Positions 36,176-42,703 of a stretch of 64,000 nt of DNA are shown here, piece by piece. This DNA is from Hydrogenophaga borbori. GTDB taxonomy: Bacteria > Pseudomonadota > Gammaproteobacteria > Burkholderiales > Burkholderiaceae_C. Position numbers and translations under genes: made by a program. The number at the start of each line of letters is the position of its first letter. Position 1 is the first letter of the stretch. The stretch is from the NCBI RefSeq assembly GCF_003417535.1, contig NZ_QVLS01000002.1:186001-250000 (forward strand), written 5' to 3'. The notes below the pieces were generated by a model. The model searched no databases. It was not told where the DNA came from and saw only the letters and a list, made by a program, of their open reading frames with translations.

Positions 36176-36888
36176 GCCGCCTCCTTGAAACCGCCGGCCT
36201 GCGTGGCCACGCGCGCAATCTTCACCACCGCGCTGACGTGGATGCCTGGGGTAACGATGGTTTCGGGGTCGAGCGCGCCGAGTTCGGCGATGTCGAATAC
36301 GCTGGCGATGCAGCGCTTGGCGGCGGTGGCCATCACCGGGCCGAAGTTGCGCGCGGCCTTGCGGTAGACCAGGTTGCCCCAGCGGTCGCCGCGCTCGGCC
36401 TTGATGAGCGCCACGTCGCCGTGGATGGGGTACTCCAGCACATAGGGCCGGCCGTCGATGACACGCGTTTCCTTCGGCGAGCCGTCGGCGTTCTTGGCGA
36501 GCTCGGTGCCGTAGCCCGTGGGCGTGAAGAAGGCGCCGATGCCCGCGCCCGCGGCGCGCAGGCGCTCGGCCAGGTTGCCCTGGGGTACCAGTTCGAGCTC
36601 GATCTGCTTCGAGCGGTACAGGCCGTCGAACACCTGGCTGTCGGCCTGGCGCGGGAAGCTGCAGATGATCTTGCGCACGCGCCCGGTCTTGAGCAGCGCG
36701 GCCAGGCCGTGCTCGCCGTTGCCGGCGTTGTTGTTCACCACGGTGAGCTCGCGCGCGCCCTGTTCGATCAGGCCGGCGATGAGTTCGTTGGGAATGCCGG
36801 CGGTGCCGAAGCCGCCGATGAGCACGGTGGCGCCGTCGCGCACGCCGTGCAGGGCCTCGGCCACCGAGGAAGCGATCTTGTTGATCAC
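36172..36888 (-). CDS. pcaI: 3-oxoadipate:succinyl-CoA transferase subunit A
   Basis: A 238-residue alpha subunit of a class I CoA transferase. The CoA-binding glycine motif IGGFGTAGIPNELIAGL lies at about residues 24-40, and VVNNNAGNGEHGLAAL follows. The start is taken as the GTG preceded by GGAGACC; it gives the family-typical VINKIASSVAEAL beginning. The open frame continues upstream through the operator region. It is the first gene of pcaIJF, and its promoter region is shared with the divergent IclR regulator. Confidence 0.9.
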   Translation of the reverse strand: MINKIASSVAEALHGVRDGATVLIGGFGTAGIPNELIAGLIEQGARELTVVNNNAGNGEHGLAALLKTGRVRKIICSFPRQADSQVFDGLYRSKQIELELVPQGNLAERLRAAGAGIGAFFTPTGYGTELAKNADGSPKETRVIDGRPYVLEYPIHGDVALIKAERGDRWGNLVYRKAARNFGPVMATAAKRCIASVFDIAELGALDPETIVTPGIHVSAVVKIARVATQAGGFKEAA

Positions 36889-36962
36889 GGGGGTTGGTCT
36901 CCGGACGGAACGCTGAAACAGCGGGGAGGGGCGCTTGCCGTGTCGATCGCCAGATGTTCTAA

Positions 36963-36988
36963 TGACGAACACTTGTTCGATTGACGAA
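36963..36988. promoter_or_regulatory. Probable IclR-type operator in the pcaI-regulator intergenic region
   Basis: The perfect palindrome CGAACACTTGTTCG (36966-36979) is flanked by two direct copies of TGACGAA (36963-36969 and 36982-36988). A palindrome plus a direct repeat is the arrangement known for PcaU/PcaR/PobR-type regulators of aromatic catabolism. It lies between the divergent pcaI and IclR genes, close to both starts. Confidence 0.65.
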
Positions 36989-37013
36989 TCATTCTAGTCG
37001 CCCACCAAAGCCC

Positions 37014-37820
37014 ATGGCAACCCACGCCCGTCGCGCACCCGACGCCCCCACGCCCGGTGACGGCTACGTGCAGTCTTTCGCGCGTGGTCTGGAGGTGATC
37101 CGCTCCTTCAGCGCCGAGGCGTCCGAGCAGACCCTGTCCGAGGTGGCCGCGCGCAGCGGGCTCACGCGCGCCGGCGCGCGGCGCATCCTGCTCACCCTGC
37201 AGACGCTGGGCTACGTCGAGGGCGACGGCAAGCTGTACCGCCTCACGCCGCGCATCCTGGACCTGGGCTTCGCTTACCTCACGTCCATGCCGATATGGAA
37301 CCTGGCCGAGCCGGTGATGGAGCGCCTGGCGGACGCGGTGGGCGAGTCGTGTTCGGCGGCGGTGCTGGACGGCAGCGACATCGTCTACGTGCTGCGTGTG
37401 CACACGCACAAGATCGTCTCGCTCAACCTCAACGTGGGCACACGCCTGCCGGCCTACTGCACCTCGCTCGGCCGTGTGCTGCTGGCGGGGCTGGACGACG
37501 CCGAGGTGAAGGCGCGGCTGAAGGCCAGCGAGCGGCGCGCGAACACGCGCCACACGGCCACCGAGCCGGCCGAGATCCTGGCGCGTGTGCAGCAGGTGCG
37601 TCGCCAGGGCTGGGCGCTGGTGAACCAGGAGCTGGAGGAGGGCCTGATCTCCATCGCGGCGCCGGTGAGGAGCCGCGCGGGCGCGGTGATCGCGGCGCTC
37701 AACGTGTCGGGGCAGGCGAACCGCACCTCGGCGACGGTGATGAAGGAGCAGCTGCTGCCGAAGCTGCGGGCGGCGGCGGACGAGGTGTCGTCTTTGCTGG
37801 GACGCGCCGGGCGGGGGTGA
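37014..37820 (+). CDS. IclR-family transcriptional regulator (PcaR/PcaU-like)
   Basis: A 268-residue IclR regulator. The N-terminal winged helix-turn-helix is about residues 18-80: FARGLEVIRSFSAEASEQTL, then LSEVAARSGLTRAGARRILL. The C-terminal effector-binding domain contains the typical YCTSLGRVLLAGL and GWALVNQELEEGLISIAAPV. It is divergent from pcaIJF, with an IclR-style operator between, and so is probably the 3-oxoadipate-responsive activator of this operon. The ATG is preferred over an upstream TTG, which lies next to the operator. Confidence 0.9.
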   Translation: MATHARRAPDAPTPGDGYVQSFARGLEVIRSFSAEASEQTLSEVAARSGLTRAGARRILLTLQTLGYVEGDGKLYRLTPRILDLGFAYLTSMPIWNLAEPVMERLADAVGESCSAAVLDGSDIVYVLRVHTHKIVSLNLNVGTRLPAYCTSLGRVLLAGLDDAEVKARLKASERRANTRHTATEPAEILARVQQVRRQGWALVNQELEEGLISIAAPVRSRAGAVIAALNVSGQANRTSATVMKEQLLPKLRAAADEVSSLLGRAGRG

Positions 37821-37829
37821 GTCGGTCGC

Positions 37830-37889
37830 TTGGGCCGGCCGTCCTGCGCTCCTCGCCTGCGCATAGTCGCCCCCAGCGGCCGGGCCCAA
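37830..37889 (+). terminator. Possible terminator hairpin after the IclR gene
   Basis: TTGGGCCGGCCG (37830-37841) pairs with CGGCCGGGCCCAA (37877-37889) with one bulged base and a loop of about 35 nt, starting 10 bp after the IclR stop codon. No T tract follows, so it may instead be an RNA-processing or pause structure. Confidence 0.35.
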
Positions 37890-38044
37890 GCCCTCGGCTG
37901 GCGATGGGCGGGCGATCGCCGCGAAGCATTGGCGGGAGTGCGCCCTGGCTCGGATGTGGGCCGAGTGGTTTCGTGTCGACTGCGATCGCGGCTCACGGCC
38001 AGGAGCGGGCTCTTACCAAGCGCGGCGGTGGTGAACTCAGGCGC

Positions 38045-38581
38045 TTAGGCGTTCAGGAGAAACTTTTCGCTTTCAACTGCGGCGACCACGGCAGCCAATG
38101 TGAGTTCTGGCGACAGGCTTCGTATGTCCAGCACATGCTTGTTCAGCGCCCCAAGAGACGACAACTGGCGATGCAGGGATGCAATCACTTGCGCATCGGT
38201 GAGCGTGTCGCCGCCACGGGCTTGGCAGCGCGCAATTGCGCTGTCGACATCGATCTGAAGCACTATGTAGTGAAGGCGCGCCGAAAGCCCAATGAAGGCG
38301 TCCAGGAACCACGGCCCGACGATGCCATCCACGATGACAAAGTAGCCACCCTTCGCATAGCCCTCCGCCGCCTGGGCCAACACCTTGACGACCGTTTCGT
38401 TTTGTTTGTGCGCCGATTCCAGAAAAGGTGGGATCGCTCCGTGCTTGATGAAGTGCCAGAAGTCATCGCAATGAAGATGCACCTTGGGCGAGCCCGATGT
38501 CGCTGCTAGCGCCTTGGCGGTGGTCGTTTTCCCCGCGCCTGGAGTACCGGTAAGGATGAGGATGTCTTTTGCCTGATTCAT
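38045..38581 (-). CDS. Small P-loop kinase / NTPase of unknown substrate
   Basis: A 178-residue protein with Walker A GTPGAGKTTTAKAL at about residues 12-25 and an Asp pair in HLHCDDFWHFI. A Walker-B-like strand GGYFVIVDGIVGPWFLDAF follows, with an Arg-rich lid region (ARCQARGGDTLTD). This is the layout of small-molecule kinases related to shikimate/gluconate kinase and chloramphenicol phosphotransferase. The substrate cannot be stated. The DNA is visibly less GC-rich than its neighbours, the flanking non-coding regions are loose, and there is no good ribosome-binding sequence. Recent acquisition is possible. Confidence 0.75.
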   Translation of the reverse strand: MNQAKDILILTGTPGAGKTTTAKALAATSGSPKVHLHCDDFWHFIKHGAIPPFLESAHKQNETVVKVLAQAAEGYAKGGYFVIVDGIVGPWFLDAFIGLSARLHYIVLQIDVDSAIARCQARGGDTLTDAQVIASLHRQLSSLGALNKHVLDIRSLSPELTLAAVVAAVESEKFLLNA

Positions 38582-38718
38582 TGAGGACCGGATTCTGCAG
38601 CGCGTTGTGGCCAGTGCCAAAGACGGCTTCGGGCCCCCAGCCGGCACCCGGAAACGAAGCAGGTGCCCCGTGGGTGCACCAGGGCGCCTTCCCTGACACC
38701 CGCCCACCCGCGGCCCCT

Positions 38719-39534
38719 TCACCCCGACCCGCCCAACACCTTCCTCGGCGCCTGCCCGAACTGCTTGGCGAACATCTTTCCGAAGGCCGACGCGCTCGCA
38801 TAGCCGAGTTCATCCGCCAACTGCCCGATGTTCATGCCCTGGTCGCTCAGCGCGAAGGCGCGCATCAGCCGCGCCTGCTGGCGCCAGCGGTGCAGGCTCA
38901 GGCCCGTTTCCTGCGGGAACAGCCGGATCACGCTGCGCTCGGACAGGCCCACCTCGCGGCCCAGTTCGGCGATGGAGGCGGCCTCGCCCGGGTTCTCGAT
39001 CAGCCACTGGCACAGGCGCGCGAGCCGCTTGTCTTCGGGCAGTTTCAGGGACAGGGGCCGGGACTCCAGCCAGCCCACCTCGTCGACGATCAGGTCCATC
39101 AGGCGCGCGTCGGCGCTGTCGAGCGCGTAGCGCGGCGGGATCGTCATCGCGCGCAGGATCAGCTCACGCAGCAGCGGTGTGATCGCCAGCACCTGGCAGT
39201 CGCGGCCCTGGCCCGTGACCGTGCCGGGCTGGAAGTACAGGGTCCGCATCTCGACCTCGGTGTCCATGCGGATCTGGTGAACGGTGTGCGCGGGCATCCA
39301 CATGCCGTGGCTGGGCGGCAGGGTCCAGATGAAGCCCTTGGCGCGGATCGTCATGACGCCACGGATGGCGTAGATCAGCTGGTCGCGCGCGTGCAGGTGG
39401 GGGGCGATTTCCATGCCGGCCGGATCGGAGCGCGCCAGCGCGGCCACGGGGCGCGGCACCCGGTTGGCGGCCTGCGCGTCGGCGCTGGGACCCCGGCGCA
39501 GCACGCCGGGACGGCTTGGCGGTTTTGGACGCAT
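38719..39534 (-). CDS. AraC-family transcriptional regulator with cupin sensor domain
   Basis: A 271-residue regulator. The N-terminal cupin-like domain (about residues 40-125; HLHARDQLIYAIRGVMTI) probably senses a small ligand. The C-terminal AraC DNA-binding domain has two helix-turn-helix units, LGREVGLSERSVIRLFPQET and IGQLADELGYASASAFGKMF. It is divergent from the MFS transporter gene with only 41 bp between the start codons, so it probably regulates that exporter. The first 35 residues look unstructured, so a later start is possible. Confidence 0.9.
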   Translation of the reverse strand: MRPKPPSRPGVLRRGPSADAQAANRVPRPVAALARSDPAGMEIAPHLHARDQLIYAIRGVMTIRAKGFIWTLPPSHGMWMPAHTVHQIRMDTEVEMRTLYFQPGTVTGQGRDCQVLAITPLLRELILRAMTIPPRYALDSADARLMDLIVDEVGWLESRPLSLKLPEDKRLARLCQWLIENPGEAASIAELGREVGLSERSVIRLFPQETGLSLHRWRQQARLMRAFALSDQGMNIGQLADELGYASASAFGKMFAKQFGQAPRKVLGGSG

Positions 39535-39575
39535 TTCTGGCGGTCTTGAATTTCTTCCGCGCAGCTTAACCGGCG

Positions 39576-40766
39576 ATGATCGCCCCCATGCACAACAAGA
39601 CCACCCAGACCCTGTTGAACGTGGGCCACGCCATGGACCACATGATGTTGCTGATCTTCGCCACCGCGGTGACCAGCATCGCCACCGAGTTCGGCCTGGC
39701 GCGCTGGGAAGACCTCATGCCCTACGGCGTGGCGGCGTTTTTCTTCTTCGGCATCGGCTCGCTGCCCGCAGGCAAGCTGGGCGATCACTGGGGCCGGCGC
39801 AAGATGATGCTGGTGTTCTTCTTCGGCATGGGCCTGGCCTCGCTGCTGGTGGCCGCCACGAACACGCCGCTGCAGATGGCGTTCGCGCTGGCGCTGCTGG
39901 GCGCCTTCGCGTCGATCTACCACCCGGTGGGCATTCCCATGCTGGTGCAGGGCGCGCCGCGCCCGGGCTGGACCATCGGCGTGAACGGCCTGGCGGGCAA
40001 CCTGGGCGTGGCCTTCGCGGCCATCGTCACGGGCTTTCTCGTGAAGTACGCGGGGTGGCGTGTGGCCTTTGTGGTGCCGGGGCTGCTGTGCCTGGCCTGC
40101 GGCCTGCTGTTCGCTGTCTACGGCTCGCGCGAGAGCGCGGCGCCAGCCAAGAAAAAGGGCGGCGCGGCGCAGGTGTCCGGGGTGCCGATGGCGCGGCTGT
40201 TCCTCATCATGACCATGGCCGCCACCAGCGGCAGCCTGTTGTTCAACTTCTCCACCAACGCCAACTTCGAGCTGCTGACCGACCGCCTGCGCGAGGTCTC
40301 GCAGGACCCGGCGCGCATCGGCACGCTGCTGGCGCTGGTCTACGCGGTGGCCTCGGTCACGCAGCTCATCGTGGGGCACCTCATCGACCGGCACTCGCTC
40401 AAGCGGCTCTACATCGGCGTCATCACCCTGCAGGCGCTGCTGCTGTTGCTGGCCACCACGCTGAACGGCTGGGCCTTCCTGCTCATCCAGCTGCTGTTCA
40501 TGTCGGCGATCTTCGGCGCCATTCCCTTCACCGACGCGATGATCGTGCGCTTCGTCGACGACGGCATGCGCTCGCGCGTGGCCGGCATGCGGCTGGCGGT
40601 GTCGCTGGGCGCCAGTTCGGTGGCGGTGTGGCTGATCGGGCCGGTGGTGAAGGCCGCAGGCTTCACCGCCTTGCTGGGCGTGATGGCGGTGACCTCGGTG
40701 GTCACGCTGCTGGTGCTCACGCAAATGCCGCGCACGCCCGCGCCGGTGCCGGCGCCGGTGGGCTGA
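39576..40766 (+). CDS. Major facilitator superfamily transporter
   Basis: A 396-residue integral membrane protein with about twelve hydrophobic segments in two six-helix halves. The MFS loop motif GKLGDHWGRRKMM (between helices 2 and 3) and its weaker copy GHLIDRHSLKRL in the second half are visible. A hydrophilic central loop lies near residues 187-205 (SAAPAKKKGG). It is probably a proton-driven exporter or importer of a small molecule; direction and substrate are unknown. ATGs at 39576 and 39588 are both possible starts. It is divergent from the AraC regulator. Confidence 0.88.
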   Translation: MIAPMHNKTTQTLLNVGHAMDHMMLLIFATAVTSIATEFGLARWEDLMPYGVAAFFFFGIGSLPAGKLGDHWGRRKMMLVFFFGMGLASLLVAATNTPLQMAFALALLGAFASIYHPVGIPMLVQGAPRPGWTIGVNGLAGNLGVAFAAIVTGFLVKYAGWRVAFVVPGLLCLACGLLFAVYGSRESAAPAKKKGGAAQVSGVPMARLFLIMTMAATSGSLLFNFSTNANFELLTDRLREVSQDPARIGTLLALVYAVASVTQLIVGHLIDRHSLKRLYIGVITLQALLLLLATTLNGWAFLLIQLLFMSAIFGAIPFTDAMIVRFVDDGMRSRVAGMRLAVSLGASSVAVWLIGPVVKAAGFTALLGVMAVTSVVTLLVLTQMPRTPAPVPAPVG

Positions 40767-40794
40767 AGGGGGGCGGCGACCCCGTCTCGCCGGA

Positions 40795-41496
40795 CTAGAA
40801 CGCCAGGTGCCGTGAGCCGGGTTCGAGCCAGGCCACGGCCGCCAGGGCCTCGCGGTCCACGTCCACGCTGAGCACCGTCACCTGGCAGGCCTGGCCCGAC
40901 ACCGGCACGGTGGTGGTGCGCTGCTCGGGCGTGGTGCCAGCCTCGAACAGGCCTGGCTCGATCGACAGCCCACTGCCGATGGCCTTGAGGCAGGCTTCCT
41001 TGCGCGTCCAGCAGCGCAGGAAGGCGCGCAGGCGCCCGGCCTCGGGCAGGGCCAGCAGTTCGCGGCACTCGGTGGCGGTGAAGTTGCGCTCGGCCAGGGC
41101 CATCAGCTCGCCCATCTCGCGCGGCGCCTCGATGTCCACGCCGATGGGCGTTTGCCCGCCGATGCCGATCAGGGCCCAGCGCCCGCTGTGGCTCATGTTG
41201 AAGGCCGGCGCGCCGGGCAGGTCCAGGCGCGGCTTGTCGTGGCTGCCCGCCCCGAAGCGCAGGCTGGCCGCCGCCACGCCTGTGCGTTGGGCGAGCAGGT
41301 GGCGCAGGGCGCTGTGGCTGGCGCGGTAGCGGTGGGCGTCGCGCTCGAAGTGAAAGCGCGCGGCGCGCGCGCGCTCGGCGTCGTCCAGCCAGTCGCCGGG
41401 GGCGGGCGCCTCGTGTTCGCGCGCCGGGACCTCCAGGTCCACCAGCCACAGCTCGATGCCCGGGGCCGCGAGGGGCGCCTGTTGCTTGATCCGCAT
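40795..41496 (-). CDS. Sfp-type 4'-phosphopantetheinyl transferase
   Basis: A 233-residue two-lobed transferase of the Sfp/HetI type. The Mg2+-binding motif IGVDIE has Asp121 and Glu123, and the second motif WTRKEACLKAIGSGL (163-177) has the catalytic Glu/Lys region. FNMSHSGRWALIGI at about 99-112 is also typical. It moves phosphopantetheine from CoA onto the conserved Ser of carrier proteins. Its position beside four PKS genes makes their ACPs the natural targets. It is transcribed away from them across a 384-bp control region. Confidence 0.93.
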   Translation of the reverse strand: MRIKQQAPLAAPGIELWLVDLEVPAREHEAPAPGDWLDDAERARAARFHFERDAHRYRASHSALRHLLAQRTGVAAASLRFGAGSHDKPRLDLPGAPAFNMSHSGRWALIGIGGQTPIGVDIEAPREMGELMALAERNFTATECRELLALPEAGRLRAFLRCWTRKEACLKAIGSGLSIEPGLFEAGTTPEQRTTTVPVSGQACQVTVLSVDVDREALAAVAWLEPGSRHLAF

Positions 41497-41685
41497 CCTT
41501 GGTTACACCCTCGTGGGCCGTTGCGTGAATATTTACTACCTATCTTTGGCCGGTGCCCGTCTAATCGCCTGCCGGCCCCGGCCGACATTCTGTAACGGGT
41601 ATTCGGAGGCCCCCGGATTTCACCAGTTCTTCACTCTGCGCACGGTGCTCGCATGGAACTTGATACAGGTAGAGGAAGGAACGTG

Positions 41686-41742
41686 ATGAAAGGCACTGAA
41701 ATAGGGGGTCGGCGGAGCCGCCCGAGACGATACATTCGGTAA
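41686..41742 (+). CDS. Candidate 18-residue basic peptide in the PKS control region
   Basis: The frame encodes MKGTEIGGRRSRPRRYIR, then TAA. The ATG follows AGGAAGGAACGTG, an unusually strong ribosome-binding sequence for non-coding DNA. A longer in-frame start also exists at 41653. The product would be very basic. It may be a translated leader or a chance frame; no homologue is known to me. Confidence 0.25.
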   Translation: MKGTEIGGRRSRPRRYIR

Positions 41743-41784
41743 CATCGAAGGCCAAAAACCCATACGTTCCCTCTACATGGGGAG

Positions 41785-41800
41785 CAGGTGCGCCCACCTG
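41785..41800 (+). promoter_or_regulatory. Small perfect hairpin before the leader frame
   Basis: CAGGTG and CACCTG form a perfect 6-bp stem with a CGCC loop. It ends about 8 nt before the ribosome-binding sequence of the 20-codon leader, so it could affect translation or transcription of the PKS operon. Function is not shown. Confidence 0.35.
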
Positions 41801-41821
41801 GGCGAGCCAGAGGAAGTCATC

Positions 41822-41884
41822 ATGCAACGCAGGGTCGCACCAGCCGTCGACGCTCAGGTCTCCAGCCGCCGGGGCGCGCCATGA
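41822..41884 (+). CDS. Candidate 20-residue leader peptide overlapping the thioesterase start
   Basis: The frame encodes MQRRVAPAVDAQVSSRRGAP. Its ATG lies 8 nt after AGAGG. Its stop codon overlaps the ATG of the type II thioesterase in the ATGA form used between many co-translated genes. The thioesterase has no good ribosome-binding sequence of its own (only GGGG at distance 6), so ribosomes finishing this frame could re-initiate on it. That would make the leader a translational-coupling device. The peptide itself may have no function. Confidence 0.4.
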   Translation: MQRRVAPAVDAQVSSRRGAP

Positions 41885-42645
41885 ACAGCCCGTGGTTTCA
41901 GCGCTTCGTTCCCCGTCCCGGCGCGCGCCTGCGCCTCTTTTGTTTCGCCCACGCCGGCGGCAGCGCGGCGGTCTATCGGCCCTGGTGCAATGCCTTGCCC
42001 GACGCGGTGGAGCTGATCGCCATCCAGCTGCCCGGGCGGGCCAATCGCCTGAACGATCCGGTGGTCACGCGGCTGGACACCATCGTCGAGGCCGTGGTGG
42101 CCGCGTTGAGGCCGCACCTGGACCGGCCGTACGCGCTGTTCGGCCACAGCATGGGCGCCGTGCTGGCCAACGAAGTGGCGCGCGCGCTGCGCCATGAGGG
42201 CGCGCCCCAGCCCGGGCACCTGTTCGTCTCGGGCCGGCGCCCGCCGCACTGGCCCAACCCCGACCCGCTGCTGCACGTGTTGTCCGACGCCGATTTCGTG
42301 GCCGAGATCCAGCGCCGCTACGGCGGCATTCCGCCCGAGGTGGCCGAGCACGAGGAACTGATGGCCATGCTGCTGCCGTCCCTGCGCGCCGACATCCACG
42401 CGCTGGAGACGCACGCGCCGCTCGCCGGGCGCCCGCCGCTGGCCTGCCCGCTGTCCGTGTTCGGCGGCTCGCACGACCCGCTGACGCCGCGCGAGCACCT
42501 GGAGGGCTGGCGCAACGAGTCCAGCGGACCCTTCCGCTTGCGCGTGCTGCCGGGCGACCATTTCTACCTGAACGCCCAGCGCGACGCGCTGCTGGCCGAG
42601 GTGTCGGCCAGCCTGGCACCGCTGCTGGGGAGGGTGGCGGCATGA
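41881..42645 (+). CDS. Type II (editing) thioesterase of the PKS cluster
   Basis: A 254-residue alpha/beta-hydrolase of the GrsT/SrfAD/TEII class. The nucleophile elbow is ALFGHSMGAVLANEVA (Ser90), the acid is Asp199 in GGSHDPLTPREH, and the base is His227 in LPGDHFYLN. The opening RLFCFAHAGGSAAVYRPW is diagnostic. These free-standing enzymes remove wrong or stalled acyl groups from carrier proteins. It is first of the rightward PKS genes, 58 bp before the first synthase. It is not the chain-release thioesterase, which would normally be fused to the last module. Confidence 0.92.
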   Translation: MNSPWFQRFVPRPGARLRLFCFAHAGGSAAVYRPWCNALPDAVELIAIQLPGRANRLNDPVVTRLDTIVEAVVAALRPHLDRPYALFGHSMGAVLANEVARALRHEGAPQPGHLFVSGRRPPHWPNPDPLLHVLSDADFVAEIQRRYGGIPPEVAEHEELMAMLLPSLRADIHALETHAPLAGRPPLACPLSVFGGSHDPLTPREHLEGWRNESSGPFRLRVLPGDHFYLNAQRDALLAEVSASLAPLLGRVAA

Positions 42646-42703
42646 GCCCGGCACGGCCGCCCGAAGGGGCTCGCACCGCAGCGCGTTGCGCGGGGTTCTC
42701 CGA

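Larger units (their letters stand above)
41497..41880. other. 384-bp control region between the phosphopantetheinyl transferase and the PKS operon
   Basis: Less GC-rich than anything nearby (for example GTGAATATTTACTACCTATC at about 41525-41544). It holds two very short open frames with good ribosome-binding sequences and a small perfect hairpin just before the second. It must contain the promoters for both the leftward transferase and the rightward thioesterase/PKS genes. No convincing -35/-10 pair, LuxR box or -24/-12 site was found by eye. Confidence 0.6.

Noticed and set aside
41497..41880. LuxR-type or sigma-54 promoter in the PKS control region
   Set aside because: No convincing 20-bp lux-box palindrome and no GG-N10-GC element with good flanks were found.
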